A stretch of 64,000 nt of DNA from Bacillota bacterium (GCA_023439185.1 JAEXOR010000048.1:62001-126000); one strand, 5' to 3'. Numbered from the stretch's first letter, positions 27,121 to 35,866 are shown. Program-made: numbers and translations. The notes: generated by a model from the letters alone, not told the origin.

Positions 27121-28248
27121 CTAGACAAACCGGCGACGGATTCTCTCCAGTTGTTCTTTCAGATTGCCCGGCCCGCCCAGTTCCCGGATCAGACCCTCCG
27201 CGTAACTGTGTTTGGCGGGATCTCGCATATCTTCCAGGAACCTGTATACCCCCGCCCTGCGTCCCACCTGGTAATTGGCTTTTTCACCCGCAGGCAAAGC
27301 CAGGTAACGGTCGATTATACCCAGCAGCCTGTCCTTGTCTCCGGGCAATGTGCCTTCCAGTTCCTGCAGCAGGTTTAAAATATGGTCACTGACCAGCGTG
27401 GTGGTTACACCATGCAGCGATTCAATCAAAAGACGGATTTCGGCCACAATTTCATCCTCGTCCAGGGGTTCGAACTTGCCGTCAACCATCAAATCATGCA
27501 ACGGGGTCCCCTTCAGTACGGACAGGGTTCGGAAACGCACATGCTCCGGGTTGACGGCGTTAATCCGGGCGGCGGTTTCCAGGGCATGTTCCCGTGAATA
27601 CTGCCTGCCGCCCAGGCCGGGCATAACGTACCAACATACCGATATCCCGGCCACCTTAATTTTACGGCCCGCCTCTTCCAATTGGGCGGCGGTGACGCCC
27701 TTTTGAATCAGCTTGAGCACCAGATCGGAACCGGACTCCATGCCCATATGAATTCTGTTCAACCCCGCTTCCCGCAGCGCGGTCAATTCATGCACATCCT
27801 TACGGGCCACCGTATCAGCCCGGGCGTAGGTGGTGATTCTGTCCACAGCCGGGAATGTCTGACGAATATAACTGACAATCCGGGCTAAATCGTCGGTTTT
27901 TATGATCAGGGAATTGGCATCCTGAAGAAAAACGTTTTTACCGCCGTTATACAGCCAGGCGCCTACGTGATAATGCAGGTGCCCGTGCCGTTTACTCGCC
28001 TCGTGCACTACTTCGGCGGTTATCTTCCCCTGCCGTCCCAGTTCGTGCGATATTTGCTTTAACTGTCCGGCCACCCGGCTGGTGGTGTCCACATCCGCCA
28101 GAACATCCTCCACGGGACGACGGCTGAACTTTTCACCTTTGAAAGTTTTACAGAAGGCGCATTTGTTCCAGGGGCAATTGCGCGTAACCCTGATCAGCAG
28201 GCTTTCAGCCTCGCTGGGCGGACGGATCGGTCCCTGTTCGATAAACAT
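27121..28248 (-). CDS. Radical SAM protein with CX4CX2C cluster motif
   Basis: Elp3/MiaB-like radical SAM fold of 375 aa. The cluster ligands are in RNCPWNKCAFCKTF: C-x4-C-x2-C rather than the usual C-x3-C-x2-C. Later segments ITTYARADTV, RIHMGMESGSDLVLKLIQKGV and GISVCWYVMPGLGG match the beta-barrel strands and SAM-binding parts of the family. The C-terminal 100 residues are helical and have no recognised domain. The substrate is unknown. It is followed on the same strand by the 49-residue membrane protein. Confidence 0.85.
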   Translation of the reverse strand: MFIEQGPIRPPSEAESLLIRVTRNCPWNKCAFCKTFKGEKFSRRPVEDVLADVDTTSRVAGQLKQISHELGRQGKITAEVVHEASKRHGHLHYHVGAWLYNGGKNVFLQDANSLIIKTDDLARIVSYIRQTFPAVDRITTYARADTVARKDVHELTALREAGLNRIHMGMESGSDLVLKLIQKGVTAAQLEEAGRKIKVAGISVCWYVMPGLGGRQYSREHALETAARINAVNPEHVRFRTLSVLKGTPLHDLMVDGKFEPLDEDEIVAEIRLLIESLHGVTTTLVSDHILNLLQELEGTLPGDKDRLLGIIDRYLALPAGEKANYQVGRRAGVYRFLEDMRDPAKHSYAEGLIRELGGPGNLKEQLERIRRRFV

Positions 28249-28359
28249 TGTAACCCTCCATTATTATTTGGTACTATTCAATTAATATTACACATACCCC
28301 CGTGATACCTGCTTGAACCAGTTCCAGATTAACCAAAAATAATTTATTTGTATTAGTCC

Positions 28360-28603
28360 AACTGGAAGAAATGATACGTCAAATGCTCATAGATTTTAAG
28401 GAGGAGTACATTGTCCGGGGCACTGCCAGACAATTATACAATATCGTGCGCGGAAACCACAGGAATTTATCTTGTGTTTATTGCTTCTTGGCATAGCGGA
28501 GGAGGAACATGGAGGAGGCCGGCGCGGATTAACCAGGAGGACGATTCCCGCCTCCAGGTACGCCATATTCCAATACCCGGAACTGATGGGTCTTATTTTT
28601 CCT
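28360..28603 (+). pseudogene. Fragment of the AraC/GyrI-like regulator at 41604 (duplicate remnant)
   Basis: About 244 bp match 42076-42320 at roughly 93% identity by eye, for example shared TGCTCATAGATTTTAAGGAG and CCTCCAGGTACGCCAT. The copy covers only part of the effector-binding domain (about residues 158-239 of the intact protein), starts without any DNA-binding domain and has a 1-bp deletion near 28490 plus substitutions. Similarity stops exactly at the stop codon of the convergent TRAP permease gene. No intact gene remains in the 354 bp between the radical SAM and TRAP genes. Confidence 0.9.
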
Positions 28604-30504
28604 TAAACTTTTTTTCTAACGCACTTAAGTTGATAGGCCAGGAACAATACCAGTACGGCAGCGCCGAAAAAGTCCGTCAGCAGGCCTGGAACAAGCATTA
28701 GCATACCGCCCGCGCCAACGATAATTCTTTGCCAGACGGAAAGTACGTTAAATAAATAACCTTCAACAGCAACCGCCAGCGCAGTGGTGCCTATTACCGC
28801 CGAGATAACGCACCAAATCAAATATATTATATTGTATTCCCCTTGCAGAATTAAAGCGGGAGAAAAGGCAAAGATGAATGGTACAATAAAAACAACCAAA
28901 CCAAGCCGGCAAGCCCGCCAGCCAATGGCAAGGGGATCCGCCTCGGCAATCGGCGCAATAGCAAAAGCAGCCACGGCAACCGGCGGCGTTATAGCCGACA
29001 AAGCAGCAAAATAGATTACAAACAGGTGGGCTTGCATTACGGGAACTCCCAAGCTCATTAAGGCTGGAACCACAAGAACGGCTACCAATATATAAACCGA
29101 TATCAAAGGCATACCCATGCCAAGAATAATGCAAATTACCGCCGCTATGAGCAGGGCTATAAATACATTGCTGCCCGAGACCATGGTGATTAAGCTGACA
29201 ATCTTTCCTCCTATCCCCGTAATCATGATTGTTCCCACGATTACCCCCGCCGCAGCACAAGCTACAGCCAAAGAGCTCATCACGTAGGGGACACGTTCCA
29301 GCGATTTGATGATGCTGCCAAGTCCGGGCCTGGTTTCTTTTTTAACAAGAGATATCACAAATGTACAAGCAGCCGCTATTAAACCACAGTATACAATAGG
29401 ATAACCTTTAATTAACAGATAAACCAATAAGAAAATCGGCAGCATAAACTGTCCGTTATCCCTGATCACCGGCGCGAGTTTTGGCAGGTCCTCTTTATTG
29501 GAGCCAACGTAATTATGACGCAGGGAATATAAATGAACCTGGGTTAAATTGCAAACAAAATATAAAATGCCCGGGATTGTGGCGGCAAGAGCAATCTGCA
29601 AATAAGGGATCCCGGTAAATTCCACCATCATAAATGCCGCCGTACTCATAACCGGAGGCAATACGGCACCGCCAGTTGCCGCCAAGGCTGTTAGGCCCCC
29701 GGCAAAAACACTGGTGTAACCAGCTTTTTTCATCATGGGAACCGCAAAACTGCCTACTGTGACGCTATCCGCCGCGGGACTGCCGCTAATCATACCAAAA
29801 AACGCACCGGCCACCACAGTAGCCTTGGCGGGACCGCCGGTTTGCCCGCCAACCAGAGCGGAAGCCAGTTTATTAAAAAATTTCCCACCTCCGTAACTCT
29901 CAAAAAGCAAGCCGAAAGTAACCAAACTGAAAGCAATGGTTGCCGCCACTTTCATCGGTGAGGACATCACCCCATCACTGGTGTACATCATTTTATCCAC
30001 CATCATTGCCACATCAACTGCCCTATGGTTAAGGACACCCGGGATTAAGTGGCCAAACATAACATAGATAAGCCCCAAAGCCACCAATCCTGTCATAGCC
30101 ATGCCCACACATCTTCGGCAAGCCTCAATGATCAGCACCATGAAGGCAATTCCGAACCATAGATCCAGCGCACTTAACGGGTCCGCCTCAGGCCAGCGGG
30201 TAATAAACCATTCACCTTTTATATAAATGTGCAGGGTAATGGCGAAACAAACTAACGCAAAAAGCCAATCAACCGGGGGAATTCTATCGATAGTGCCGCT
30301 TTTTTTAGTGGCCGTTCTAATAAGGAAGGTCAACCCCATCATGCTGCAAGCAAAAATAGAGGTCTGTAGATAGGGATCTATGTCATATGTTATTAACGCC
30401 CAGATTTGAAAGACAAATATTGCTATTGCTATGGGAGAAGTAACCTTGGCTTCCCAGCCTTTTAGCTTTCTGTTGTTTCCTGTTGTAAGCAAGTTCCTAA
30501 GCAA
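28603..30504 (-). CDS. Fused TRAP transporter permease (TAXI-TRAP type)
   Basis: A 633-aa membrane protein joining the small (DctQ-like) and large (DctM-like) TRAP subunits, the usual form in TAXI-TRAP systems. Hydrophobic helices cover nearly the whole length. Signatures include GGQTGGPAKATVVAGAFFGMISGSPAADSV, PPVMSTAAFMMVEFTGIPYLQIA and AALSAITPPVAVAAFA. It would import a small organic anion with Na+ or H+, using the receptor encoded upstream. The start is TTG at 30504, 8 nt after AAGGGAGAT. A hairpin separates it from the receptor gene. Confidence 0.92.
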   Translation of the reverse strand: MLRNLLTTGNNRKLKGWEAKVTSPIAIAIFVFQIWALITYDIDPYLQTSIFACSMMGLTFLIRTATKKSGTIDRIPPVDWLFALVCFAITLHIYIKGEWFITRWPEADPLSALDLWFGIAFMVLIIEACRRCVGMAMTGLVALGLIYVMFGHLIPGVLNHRAVDVAMMVDKMMYTSDGVMSSPMKVAATIAFSLVTFGLLFESYGGGKFFNKLASALVGGQTGGPAKATVVAGAFFGMISGSPAADSVTVGSFAVPMMKKAGYTSVFAGGLTALAATGGAVLPPVMSTAAFMMVEFTGIPYLQIALAATIPGILYFVCNLTQVHLYSLRHNYVGSNKEDLPKLAPVIRDNGQFMLPIFLLVYLLIKGYPIVYCGLIAAACTFVISLVKKETRPGLGSIIKSLERVPYVMSSLAVACAAAGVIVGTIMITGIGGKIVSLITMVSGSNVFIALLIAAVICIILGMGMPLISVYILVAVLVVPALMSLGVPVMQAHLFVIYFAALSAITPPVAVAAFAIAPIAEADPLAIGWRACRLGLVVFIVPFIFAFSPALILQGEYNIIYLIWCVISAVIGTTALAVAVEGYLFNVLSVWQRIIVGAGGMLMLVPGLLTDFFGAAVLVLFLAYQLKCVRKKV

Positions 30505-30538
30505 TTATTTTCATCTCCCTTCAGATAAGGATAAAGAA

Positions 30539-30574
30539 GAGTATACACTTTCAGCTTCCCAAAAGTGTACACTC
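30539..30574 (-). promoter_or_regulatory. Hairpin between receptor and permease genes
   Basis: The arms GAGTATACACTTT (30539-30551) and AAAGTGTACACTC (30562-30574) pair over 13 positions with one G-T mismatch and a 10-nt loop. There is no T-run. Such stems often stabilise the upstream receptor mRNA or reduce read-through, giving more receptor than permease; here that role is inference. Confidence 0.6.
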
Positions 30575-30597
30575 ACTATCAACAGCCAGTATGTTTA

Positions 30598-31623
30598 TTA
30601 TTTATTTTGTTCATTATAGAATTTTTCAGCGCCGGGATGAAAAGGTACGTCATATTTTGCGCTCATGATATTCAGGTCAAGACTTTCAAGCGATACGTTC
30701 ACAGTTCTTAAAAAATCCAGATTATTCGCCACGGAAGACACACAATTATAAATCATCTCTTCCGAAACATTAGCGCTGCTGATCACAATTAGCGGGGCGG
30801 CAACGGTGACAATGTCATCCGGTTTAAACTTGTAAGAGTTTTTGGGAATCGTTACGGTTGCCGTGCCAAACTTATTGTTTACCTGCTCCATAACCTCCCG
30901 GCTCAGAGGAAGAAGTTTCAAATCCAAGCGGTTGGCAGCTTCCACGAAAAAGTTTTTAGGCGCTTCCGCCAGGTCGCCAAGGATATCCAACTGTCCGACA
31001 CTCATCATGTCAAGTGCTTCGGGAGATGTGGCATATACGATTTTACCCCCGTTATTTTCAATATCCGCATATGTGATCCCATATGCTTCCAGCACCGCCT
31101 TGCTCAGCAATTCCATAAGGCTTCCTTTTTTGTTTACAGAAATATTCAGCGGATATTTATTTTCTTTTACCGCTTTAACGAGATCTTCAAATGAGTTAAA
31201 GCCCGTCTTTTCCGAACATACAAATTGAAGAGATTGAGGGAGCAGGGTAAATACAACCCTCATATCCTCAATTTTTTCCTGATAAGGCTCTTTACCGTTT
31301 AAAGCCGCATAGACCGTAGGATAATATGACAGGGCCAATTGTACTTTCCCCTGGCTTAGTATTGAACAGTTGGGGCCGTCTTTGCCCGGTTCGGCAGTTA
31401 TATTATAGTTCGGGTTCCCCTTCCGAATCGCTTCAGCAACGCCTTCTGTAAACACTGTCCACGCTCCACCCGCGGACCCCCCGACAATTGTAATTGTCCC
31501 GCTTTCTTGTACTTGCTGCTGATCCGGTTGGCGGGCATCTTTTGATTCCGATCGGCTTCCGCACCCCGTCAGTGAAATTAAAAGCACAATGATTAAAATC
31601 AAATATAAGTCTTTTTTCCGCAT
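30598..31623 (-). CDS. TAXI-family TRAP transporter solute-binding lipoprotein
   Basis: Extracytoplasmic receptor of a TRAP transporter. From the ATG at 31623 (SD AGGTGGGG 6-7 nt before) the protein starts MRKKDLYLILIIVLLISLTGCGS, a lipoprotein signal with the lipobox L-T-G-C. The TAXI pattern follows: TITIVGGSAGGAWTVFTEGVAEAIRK, then NGPNC-like and QLALSYYPTVYAAL. An upstream in-frame start at 31662 would bury the signal peptide. It precedes the permease and follows a flavoprotein gene by 42 bp, so its ligand is probably the flavoprotein's substrate. Confidence 0.9.
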   Translation of the reverse strand: MRKKDLYLILIIVLLISLTGCGSRSESKDARQPDQQQVQESGTITIVGGSAGGAWTVFTEGVAEAIRKGNPNYNITAEPGKDGPNCSILSQGKVQLALSYYPTVYAALNGKEPYQEKIEDMRVVFTLLPQSLQFVCSEKTGFNSFEDLVKAVKENKYPLNISVNKKGSLMELLSKAVLEAYGITYADIENNGGKIVYATSPEALDMMSVGQLDILGDLAEAPKNFFVEAANRLDLKLLPLSREVMEQVNNKFGTATVTIPKNSYKFKPDDIVTVAAPLIVISSANVSEEMIYNCVSSVANNLDFLRTVNVSLESLDLNIMSAKYDVPFHPGAEKFYNEQNK

Positions 31624-31665
31624 TAATAACCCCACCTTTATTTTTTTTAACTTGCCGGCCAACAG

Positions 31666-33336
31666 TTATACAATTTGGTCTCTCCATTCAATAACGGTTT
31701 TTCCGTCATCAATTTTAATGGTCATAAATTTATTGTTGTTTAATGGATTTGTAAAAGGATAGTCGGAACGCTTGTGCAATCCCCTGGTTTCTTTCCTTTC
31801 CAGAGCCGTCAAAAAAACCGTTTCCCCTATATCCATTAAATCAAATATTTCGGCGCAGCGCATAAGCGTGTGCGCATCATCGGCCTGAATCGAAGCAGAT
31901 ACTTTTTTCCGCAAATCTCCAAGATACTTTAAACCGGCTCTCAGCATAGTTTCCGAACGAATTTCCAAACCGGCATAGTCTTTCATGATTTGCTGCAATG
32001 CAATATTGGCTTCTTGCCAACTGGAGCCGTGCCGGCGGTTTAAAATCTCAGCATACAACTCTTGTTTCTCAAGCGCTATTTCCTTTTCCCCGCCATGAAC
32101 ATGGTCCTTGTTTCTTGAATAATCCGCCGCATTTTCACCGGCAATCATGCCAATCGTTGCCGCACCGGATATTCCGCCCCAGAAGTTTCCTAAATCTTCG
32201 CCGGTGGCATACAAGCCTTTCAAGCTCGTTTCCGCCTTTTCATTGATTTCAATGCCGCCTCTGCCGCGATAAATGGTTTCGTATTGTCCAAATTCAATCA
32301 TGTGTTCTTTCAGGTCTATTCCTTCCCGGGCCATGTAATCAAGGGTCGCCGTATTTCCTTCGTTTTCCAGACCCCACTTCATATACTCGAGGTCATTTTC
32401 AGACGCCTCGGAACAATCCATATAGATTGGGCCTTCCCCGCTCTTAAATTTATCAGTAAACATGGAGGTCCAGATATCGCAAGTGATGTCGCCCAGTTCC
32501 CTGTTTGGTTTTGTCACGAACGGGCCCACCGGCCGGCCGTGCAAATTTTTAAGCACGCCAATCCAGGTTCCCTTCCCCGAACGGGCAAAATACCTTAACC
32601 CAGCATGGGCGTCCGGAAGCTCCATATTCACCAGCTTCGCTCCGGCCCGGTAGGCCAGGGAACGCCCGGCTCCCGAACAGCTGGGACATCTGCCGGTATT
32701 GAACAGCCACCCGGGGGTGATCGGCGGATACAGCCTGCCCACATGGCCTGTTGCCAATATGATCGCCTTGGCTCTAACAACCTTTATTGCCGGTTCAGGG
32801 TTCTGGAGGCTGATGCCCAAGGCGCCGGCAACTGCGCCATTTTGGATGATAATTTCCGTAACAGCAAATTTATTGATAATTTTTACGCCTCGTTTTTTAG
32901 TTTCTCTGGTCAGAACAGGCTTTTGGCTGGCGCCCGCGTATTTCAGCCACACCCGGGGCTTGCCGGGGAAGGAATGTCCTGTAAATTCCCATTCATTGTT
33001 TACTTGCATGGGTATGCCCCATTCATGCCACTGCTTAACGCATGCAAAAGACCTTTGCATGTGTTCATTGACTATATTTCGATCCTGAAATTTACCTATT
33101 AAACCCTCCAGGGCTTCGTTTACAATCGACTGCATATCAGCGCCATGAACTTCCGGGATATAACACAAAAAGTGATCGTTTCCCGTGGCCCCGTTGCCGC
33201 TCCTTCGCGTGTCAGCTTTTTCCGCAACAACCACTTTGGCCCCTTGATCAGCGGCACTGACGGCGGCCATCAAACCACCGATTCCGCCACCAACAACAAG
33301 TACATCCGCTTCTTCGTATTTTTCAATGGCAAGCAT
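31666..33336 (-). CDS. AprA/FrdA-superfamily FAD-dependent oxidoreductase
   Basis: A 556-aa cytoplasmic flavoprotein. The FAD site is DVLVVGGGIGGLMAAVSAADQG followed by EKADTRRSGNGATG; AIILATGHVGRLYPP and GLYATGEDLGNFWGG complete the FAD domain. The C-terminal helical part RCAEIFDLMDIGETVFLTALERKETRGLHKRSDYPFTN resembles AprA, the alpha subunit of adenylylsulfate reductase, but the protein is about 100 residues shorter than true AprA. It lacks a signal peptide. It is paired with the ferredoxin 9 bp upstream and followed by the TAXI receptor. It is about 60% identical by eye to the protein at 51971. Substrate unknown. Confidence 0.85.
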   Translation of the reverse strand: MLAIEKYEEADVLVVGGGIGGLMAAVSAADQGAKVVVAEKADTRRSGNGATGNDHFLCYIPEVHGADMQSIVNEALEGLIGKFQDRNIVNEHMQRSFACVKQWHEWGIPMQVNNEWEFTGHSFPGKPRVWLKYAGASQKPVLTRETKKRGVKIINKFAVTEIIIQNGAVAGALGISLQNPEPAIKVVRAKAIILATGHVGRLYPPITPGWLFNTGRCPSCSGAGRSLAYRAGAKLVNMELPDAHAGLRYFARSGKGTWIGVLKNLHGRPVGPFVTKPNRELGDITCDIWTSMFTDKFKSGEGPIYMDCSEASENDLEYMKWGLENEGNTATLDYMAREGIDLKEHMIEFGQYETIYRGRGGIEINEKAETSLKGLYATGEDLGNFWGGISGAATIGMIAGENAADYSRNKDHVHGGEKEIALEKQELYAEILNRRHGSSWQEANIALQQIMKDYAGLEIRSETMLRAGLKYLGDLRKKVSASIQADDAHTLMRCAEIFDLMDIGETVFLTALERKETRGLHKRSDYPFTNPLNNNKFMTIKIDDGKTVIEWRDQIV

Positions 33337-33345
33337 ATCCTTGCA

Positions 33346-33576
33346 TCACCCTTTCATTGGTTTTTCAACGTAGAGCATGAGCATCGGCAAAGGTATCCTT
33401 AGGGATATCGCTTTTTCCGGACAATCCAGAACACACGCGTTGCAATGCCAGCATTCTTCTCCATATTTTGCAAACGGTATTTCTTTATCGGCAGTGTTAA
33501 TAAAAACATCTGTCGGGCAGATCTCAACGCAAGTCCCACAGCGGCTGCAAGCTTGTTCATCAATAATTGGCGGCAC
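33346..33576 (-). CDS. Dicluster 4Fe-4S ferredoxin, short AprB-like
   Basis: A 76-aa iron-sulfur protein with two full cluster motifs: CSRCGTCVEICP (C-x2-C-x2-C-x3-C) and CWHCNACVLDCPEKAISLR. The second motif follows the pattern CWxCxxCVxxCPxxAIxxR seen in AprB. AprB's C-terminal tail is missing; instead the protein ends in a hydrophobic stretch PLPMLMLYVEKPMKG. It would pass electrons to or from the flavoprotein encoded 9 bp downstream. Closely similar to the product at 53641. Confidence 0.92.
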   Translation of the reverse strand: MPPIIDEQACSRCGTCVEICPTDVFINTADKEIPFAKYGEECWHCNACVLDCPEKAISLRIPLPMLMLYVEKPMKG

Positions 33577-33662
33577 TATTTATCCCCCCTTTTTGCCTTT
33601 GATGGTACTGATTTATGGTACTGATTTATTGAAAATTCGCGGCCGGCATTTAATAATTAAAT

Positions 33663-33682
33663 GTGAATGTGATTTCTTTCTC
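33663..33682 (-). promoter_or_regulatory. Half-conserved copy of the GTGA-N6-TCAC-like box
   Basis: GAATGTGATTTCTTTC, shared base for base with the region upstream of the first flavoprotein (35694-35711), recurs here in the 186-bp gap between the two ferredoxin genes. The second half-site is CTC rather than CAC. It may mark an internal promoter of the cluster. A 13-bp tandem repeat (ATGGTACTGATTT twice, 33603-33628) lies closer to the downstream ferredoxin. Confidence 0.4.
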
Positions 33683-33762
33683 TAATTGCATTGAACAAAA
33701 ACCTCCCGCGCAATGGATTAAGAGTCAAAAGAAATCTTCTAAATCCATAATTAGATAATTAG

Positions 33763-33966
33763 TTAAATAGTCAACATCCAAGGCGACAGTTCTATGGCTA
33801 TCGCCTTCTGCGGGCAATCCATCCTGCATGCGCCACAGTGCCAACATTCCTTCGGGTATTTTACGTACGGGACTTCGTCTTCAGCCAGGCGGATCGCGTC
33901 CGCCATGCAAATATCTTCACAAATACCGCACCGGATACATTTTTCCCGATCAAATACCGGAGGCAT
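33763..33966 (-). CDS. Dicluster 4Fe-4S ferredoxin, partner of the flavoprotein at 33950
   Basis: A 67-aa protein from the ATG at 33966 (AAGGGG 8 nt upstream); a further in-frame ATG at 33996 would sit deep inside the previous gene. Cluster motifs are CIRCGICEDICM and CWHCGACRMDCPQKAIAIE. Note the residue after the first motif's last Cys is Met, not Pro. Its start overlaps the end of the flavoprotein gene by 17 bp, so translation is coupled and a one-to-one complex is likely. Confidence 0.9.
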   Translation of the reverse strand: MPPVFDREKCIRCGICEDICMADAIRLAEDEVPYVKYPKECWHCGACRMDCPQKAIAIELSPWMLTI

Positions 33967-35662
33967 CAGACTCGCCCCTTTCCAGGAAAGCCCCATAAGA
34001 TACGGGGCGGAAACTTAATTTTGCTTGTTCGCCATTTCTTTCAATAATGACTTGCCCGAACCAATTTTGATCGTTTTGTTCCGGGTAGTCAATTCGATAG
34101 TGATACGGCCCAAAACGGCTTTCTTGACGGTATATCGCCGCCGCAACCATAAGCTCCGACACCCTGAGCAGGCTGTACGACTCATTCGCCCGCATCAGCT
34201 CATGAAGGTCCCGAGCTTTAACCAAGCTGTAATATGCCCTGACCCGCTTTAGTTTTTCGAGGGCGTTTACAAGACCGTTTCCGGTTCGCTCCATGCCGGC
34301 GCCGTCCGAATTGATTTTACGGATCATGTCCTCATAGTCGGTATAAGAAATACCGTCCTTCCTGTCTAACGCGGCAAAGGTATTTTCCCGCAGAGCGTGT
34401 ACCTGATCTTTATCTATATCACCCATACCAACCCGACCGGCAAATCGGGCCGCTGATTTCCCCGCCCTGTAACCGCCCGTGACGGCGCCGTGTACGTTAC
34501 TATTGGCACTTGACGCGTCACCGCAGGCAAAAAGCCCGTTGACCGTAGAAGCACAGTTTGCGTCAACCAGCACCCCGCCGCCCGCCACCTCGCAAGGTCC
34601 GTTTTGGGTTCCTTCCGAAAACATTATCTCTATGGGTTTCCGCTTAAGGTTTTCGCCCCGCTGTTCAATATAATCGGGCAAAGTATTTTTATCGTATCCG
34701 AGGGTGATTACCAGCTGCTCCAAAACATCTTCATCCAGGTGCCGGCAATCAATGTAAATGGGACCCCGGCCTGCTTTTAGCTCTTGCAGCGTGTAATAAA
34801 TGGTATCATAGCGCGGCGCTTTGCTGCCATGAGAATGGCGCTCTTCCATGTAGTATTCCCCCAGCGAATTCAAGAGTCTCCCGCCCATGCCGGTAAGGGC
34901 GTTAAAACCGGCGGCGCTGAACCCCTTCGGCATGATGGAAACCCTGATATACTCCATATTGGTAAGGGCGGCGCCCGCCTCATAGGCCATAACCTGCCCA
35001 TCACCGGTGTCAAAGGGACACCGCCAGGTATCAAAAGGATTAATCCTGGGCGATTCAAAAAGCCGGTTTGTATTACCGGTGCAGATAATGGTGGCCTTCG
35101 CCCTGACAATATGAAATTCCCCGGTCCGGATATTGAACCCCACCGCACCGGCAACTCCATTATTGCAGGTAAGCAATCCTGTCGCCATCACCCGGTCCAG
35201 GACATGGCAGCCCAATTTTCTCACTTCTTTGGCCAGCCTTGGCTTAAGCCGTGAGCCATCAAAATTTATCCACCATGGGCCCGGCTGCCCTCCCGATTGC
35301 ATACGCGAGTAGCTCCCGTCCGGCTGCGTCAAGGGGTTCCCGATGCGAGCCATTAGGGCTATCGAGTTCATTAATTCTGCGCAGTATATTTTTTCAACGA
35401 CTTCAAGCTCCACCGCTCCCCTTGCGGTTTTTGCGGCATATTTTAAAAAGGCTTCTTTTGTATCCCACTCCGCTCCGGTTTCCAGGTAGGCTAAAAAGTG
35501 ATCCACCCCGCCGCCGATGTCCCCGCTCCGCTCAATTTTTCCTTTGTCCATCACAACAACTGCCGCTCCTTTTTCCGCAGCGCCAATCGCAGCAACTGTT
35601 CCGGCCAATCCGCCGCCGACAACCAAAACATCTGTCTCGGTAAACATTTCCACGATCCCCAT
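33950..35662 (-). CDS. AprA-like FAD-dependent oxidoreductase (most AprA-like of the three)
   Basis: About 570 aa from the ATG at 35662, which follows AAAGGCGGGG; a longer frame from 35734 would run through the promoter. FAD motifs are DVLVVGGGLAGTVAAIGAAEKG, KIERSGDIGGGVDHF, ATIICTGNTNRLF and GLFACGDASSANSNVHG. The C-terminus, ARDLHELMRANESY...RQESRFGPYHYRIDYPEQNDQNW, is strikingly close to AprA (RDLHELMRA..., KETRWPGYYYRTDYPELND). It is only moderately similar to the flavoproteins at 31666 and 51971. First gene of the cluster, divergent from the LysR gene. The reaction is unknown. Confidence 0.85.
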   Translation of the reverse strand: MGIVEMFTETDVLVVGGGLAGTVAAIGAAEKGAAVVVMDKGKIERSGDIGGGVDHFLAYLETGAEWDTKEAFLKYAAKTARGAVELEVVEKIYCAELMNSIALMARIGNPLTQPDGSYSRMQSGGQPGPWWINFDGSRLKPRLAKEVRKLGCHVLDRVMATGLLTCNNGVAGAVGFNIRTGEFHIVRAKATIICTGNTNRLFESPRINPFDTWRCPFDTGDGQVMAYEAGAALTNMEYIRVSIMPKGFSAAGFNALTGMGGRLLNSLGEYYMEERHSHGSKAPRYDTIYYTLQELKAGRGPIYIDCRHLDEDVLEQLVITLGYDKNTLPDYIEQRGENLKRKPIEIMFSEGTQNGPCEVAGGGVLVDANCASTVNGLFACGDASSANSNVHGAVTGGYRAGKSAARFAGRVGMGDIDKDQVHALRENTFAALDRKDGISYTDYEDMIRKINSDGAGMERTGNGLVNALEKLKRVRAYYSLVKARDLHELMRANESYSLLRVSELMVAAAIYRQESRFGPYHYRIDYPEQNDQNWFGQVIIERNGEQAKLSFRPVSYGAFLERGESDASGI

Positions 35663-35699
35663 ATAACCCCGCCTTTCCAACACCAAGGGCTGCTTGAAT

Positions 35700-35713
35700 G
35701 TGATTTCTTTCAC
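35700..35713 (-). promoter_or_regulatory. GTGA-N6-TCAC box upstream of the first flavoprotein
   Basis: GTGATTTCTTTCAC reads as GTGAAAGAAATCAC on the minus strand, an exact Crp/Fnr-type GTGA-N6-TCAC site 38 bp before the ATG at 35662. Similar 14-mers occur at 53907, 57440, 57584 and 63503. Confidence 0.55.
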
Positions 35714-35759
35714 TATGTTATAATTATACTTCATTTGGCCAAGCAGTTGATATTGAGGG

Positions 35760-35792
35760 TTTCAATCACACTTATAATGCTTTTCAATCACA
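35760..35792. promoter_or_regulatory. Two TTTCAATCACA direct repeats, candidate LysR operator
   Basis: TTTCAATCACA at 35760-35770 and again at 35782-35792 are 22 bp apart, two turns of the helix, in the short divergent region between the flavoprotein operon and the LysR gene. A TATAAT at 35774-35779 lies between them and further TATAAT words at 35805 and 35816 could serve the LysR gene. LysR proteins usually bind such paired sites in divergent promoters. Confidence 0.5.
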
Positions 35793-35866
35793 GTCTGGAA
35801 GGTTTATAATACATATATAATGCAATTTATCTCCCTCCCTAACCGTTTTTTATGAGGGTGGTGTTA

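Noticed and set aside
28603..35662. Calling the flavoprotein/ferredoxin genes true adenylylsulfate reductase (aprBA)
   Set aside because: The flavoproteins are shorter than AprA, the ferredoxins lack AprB's tail, and sat and qmo genes are absent here; similarity is to the superfamily only.
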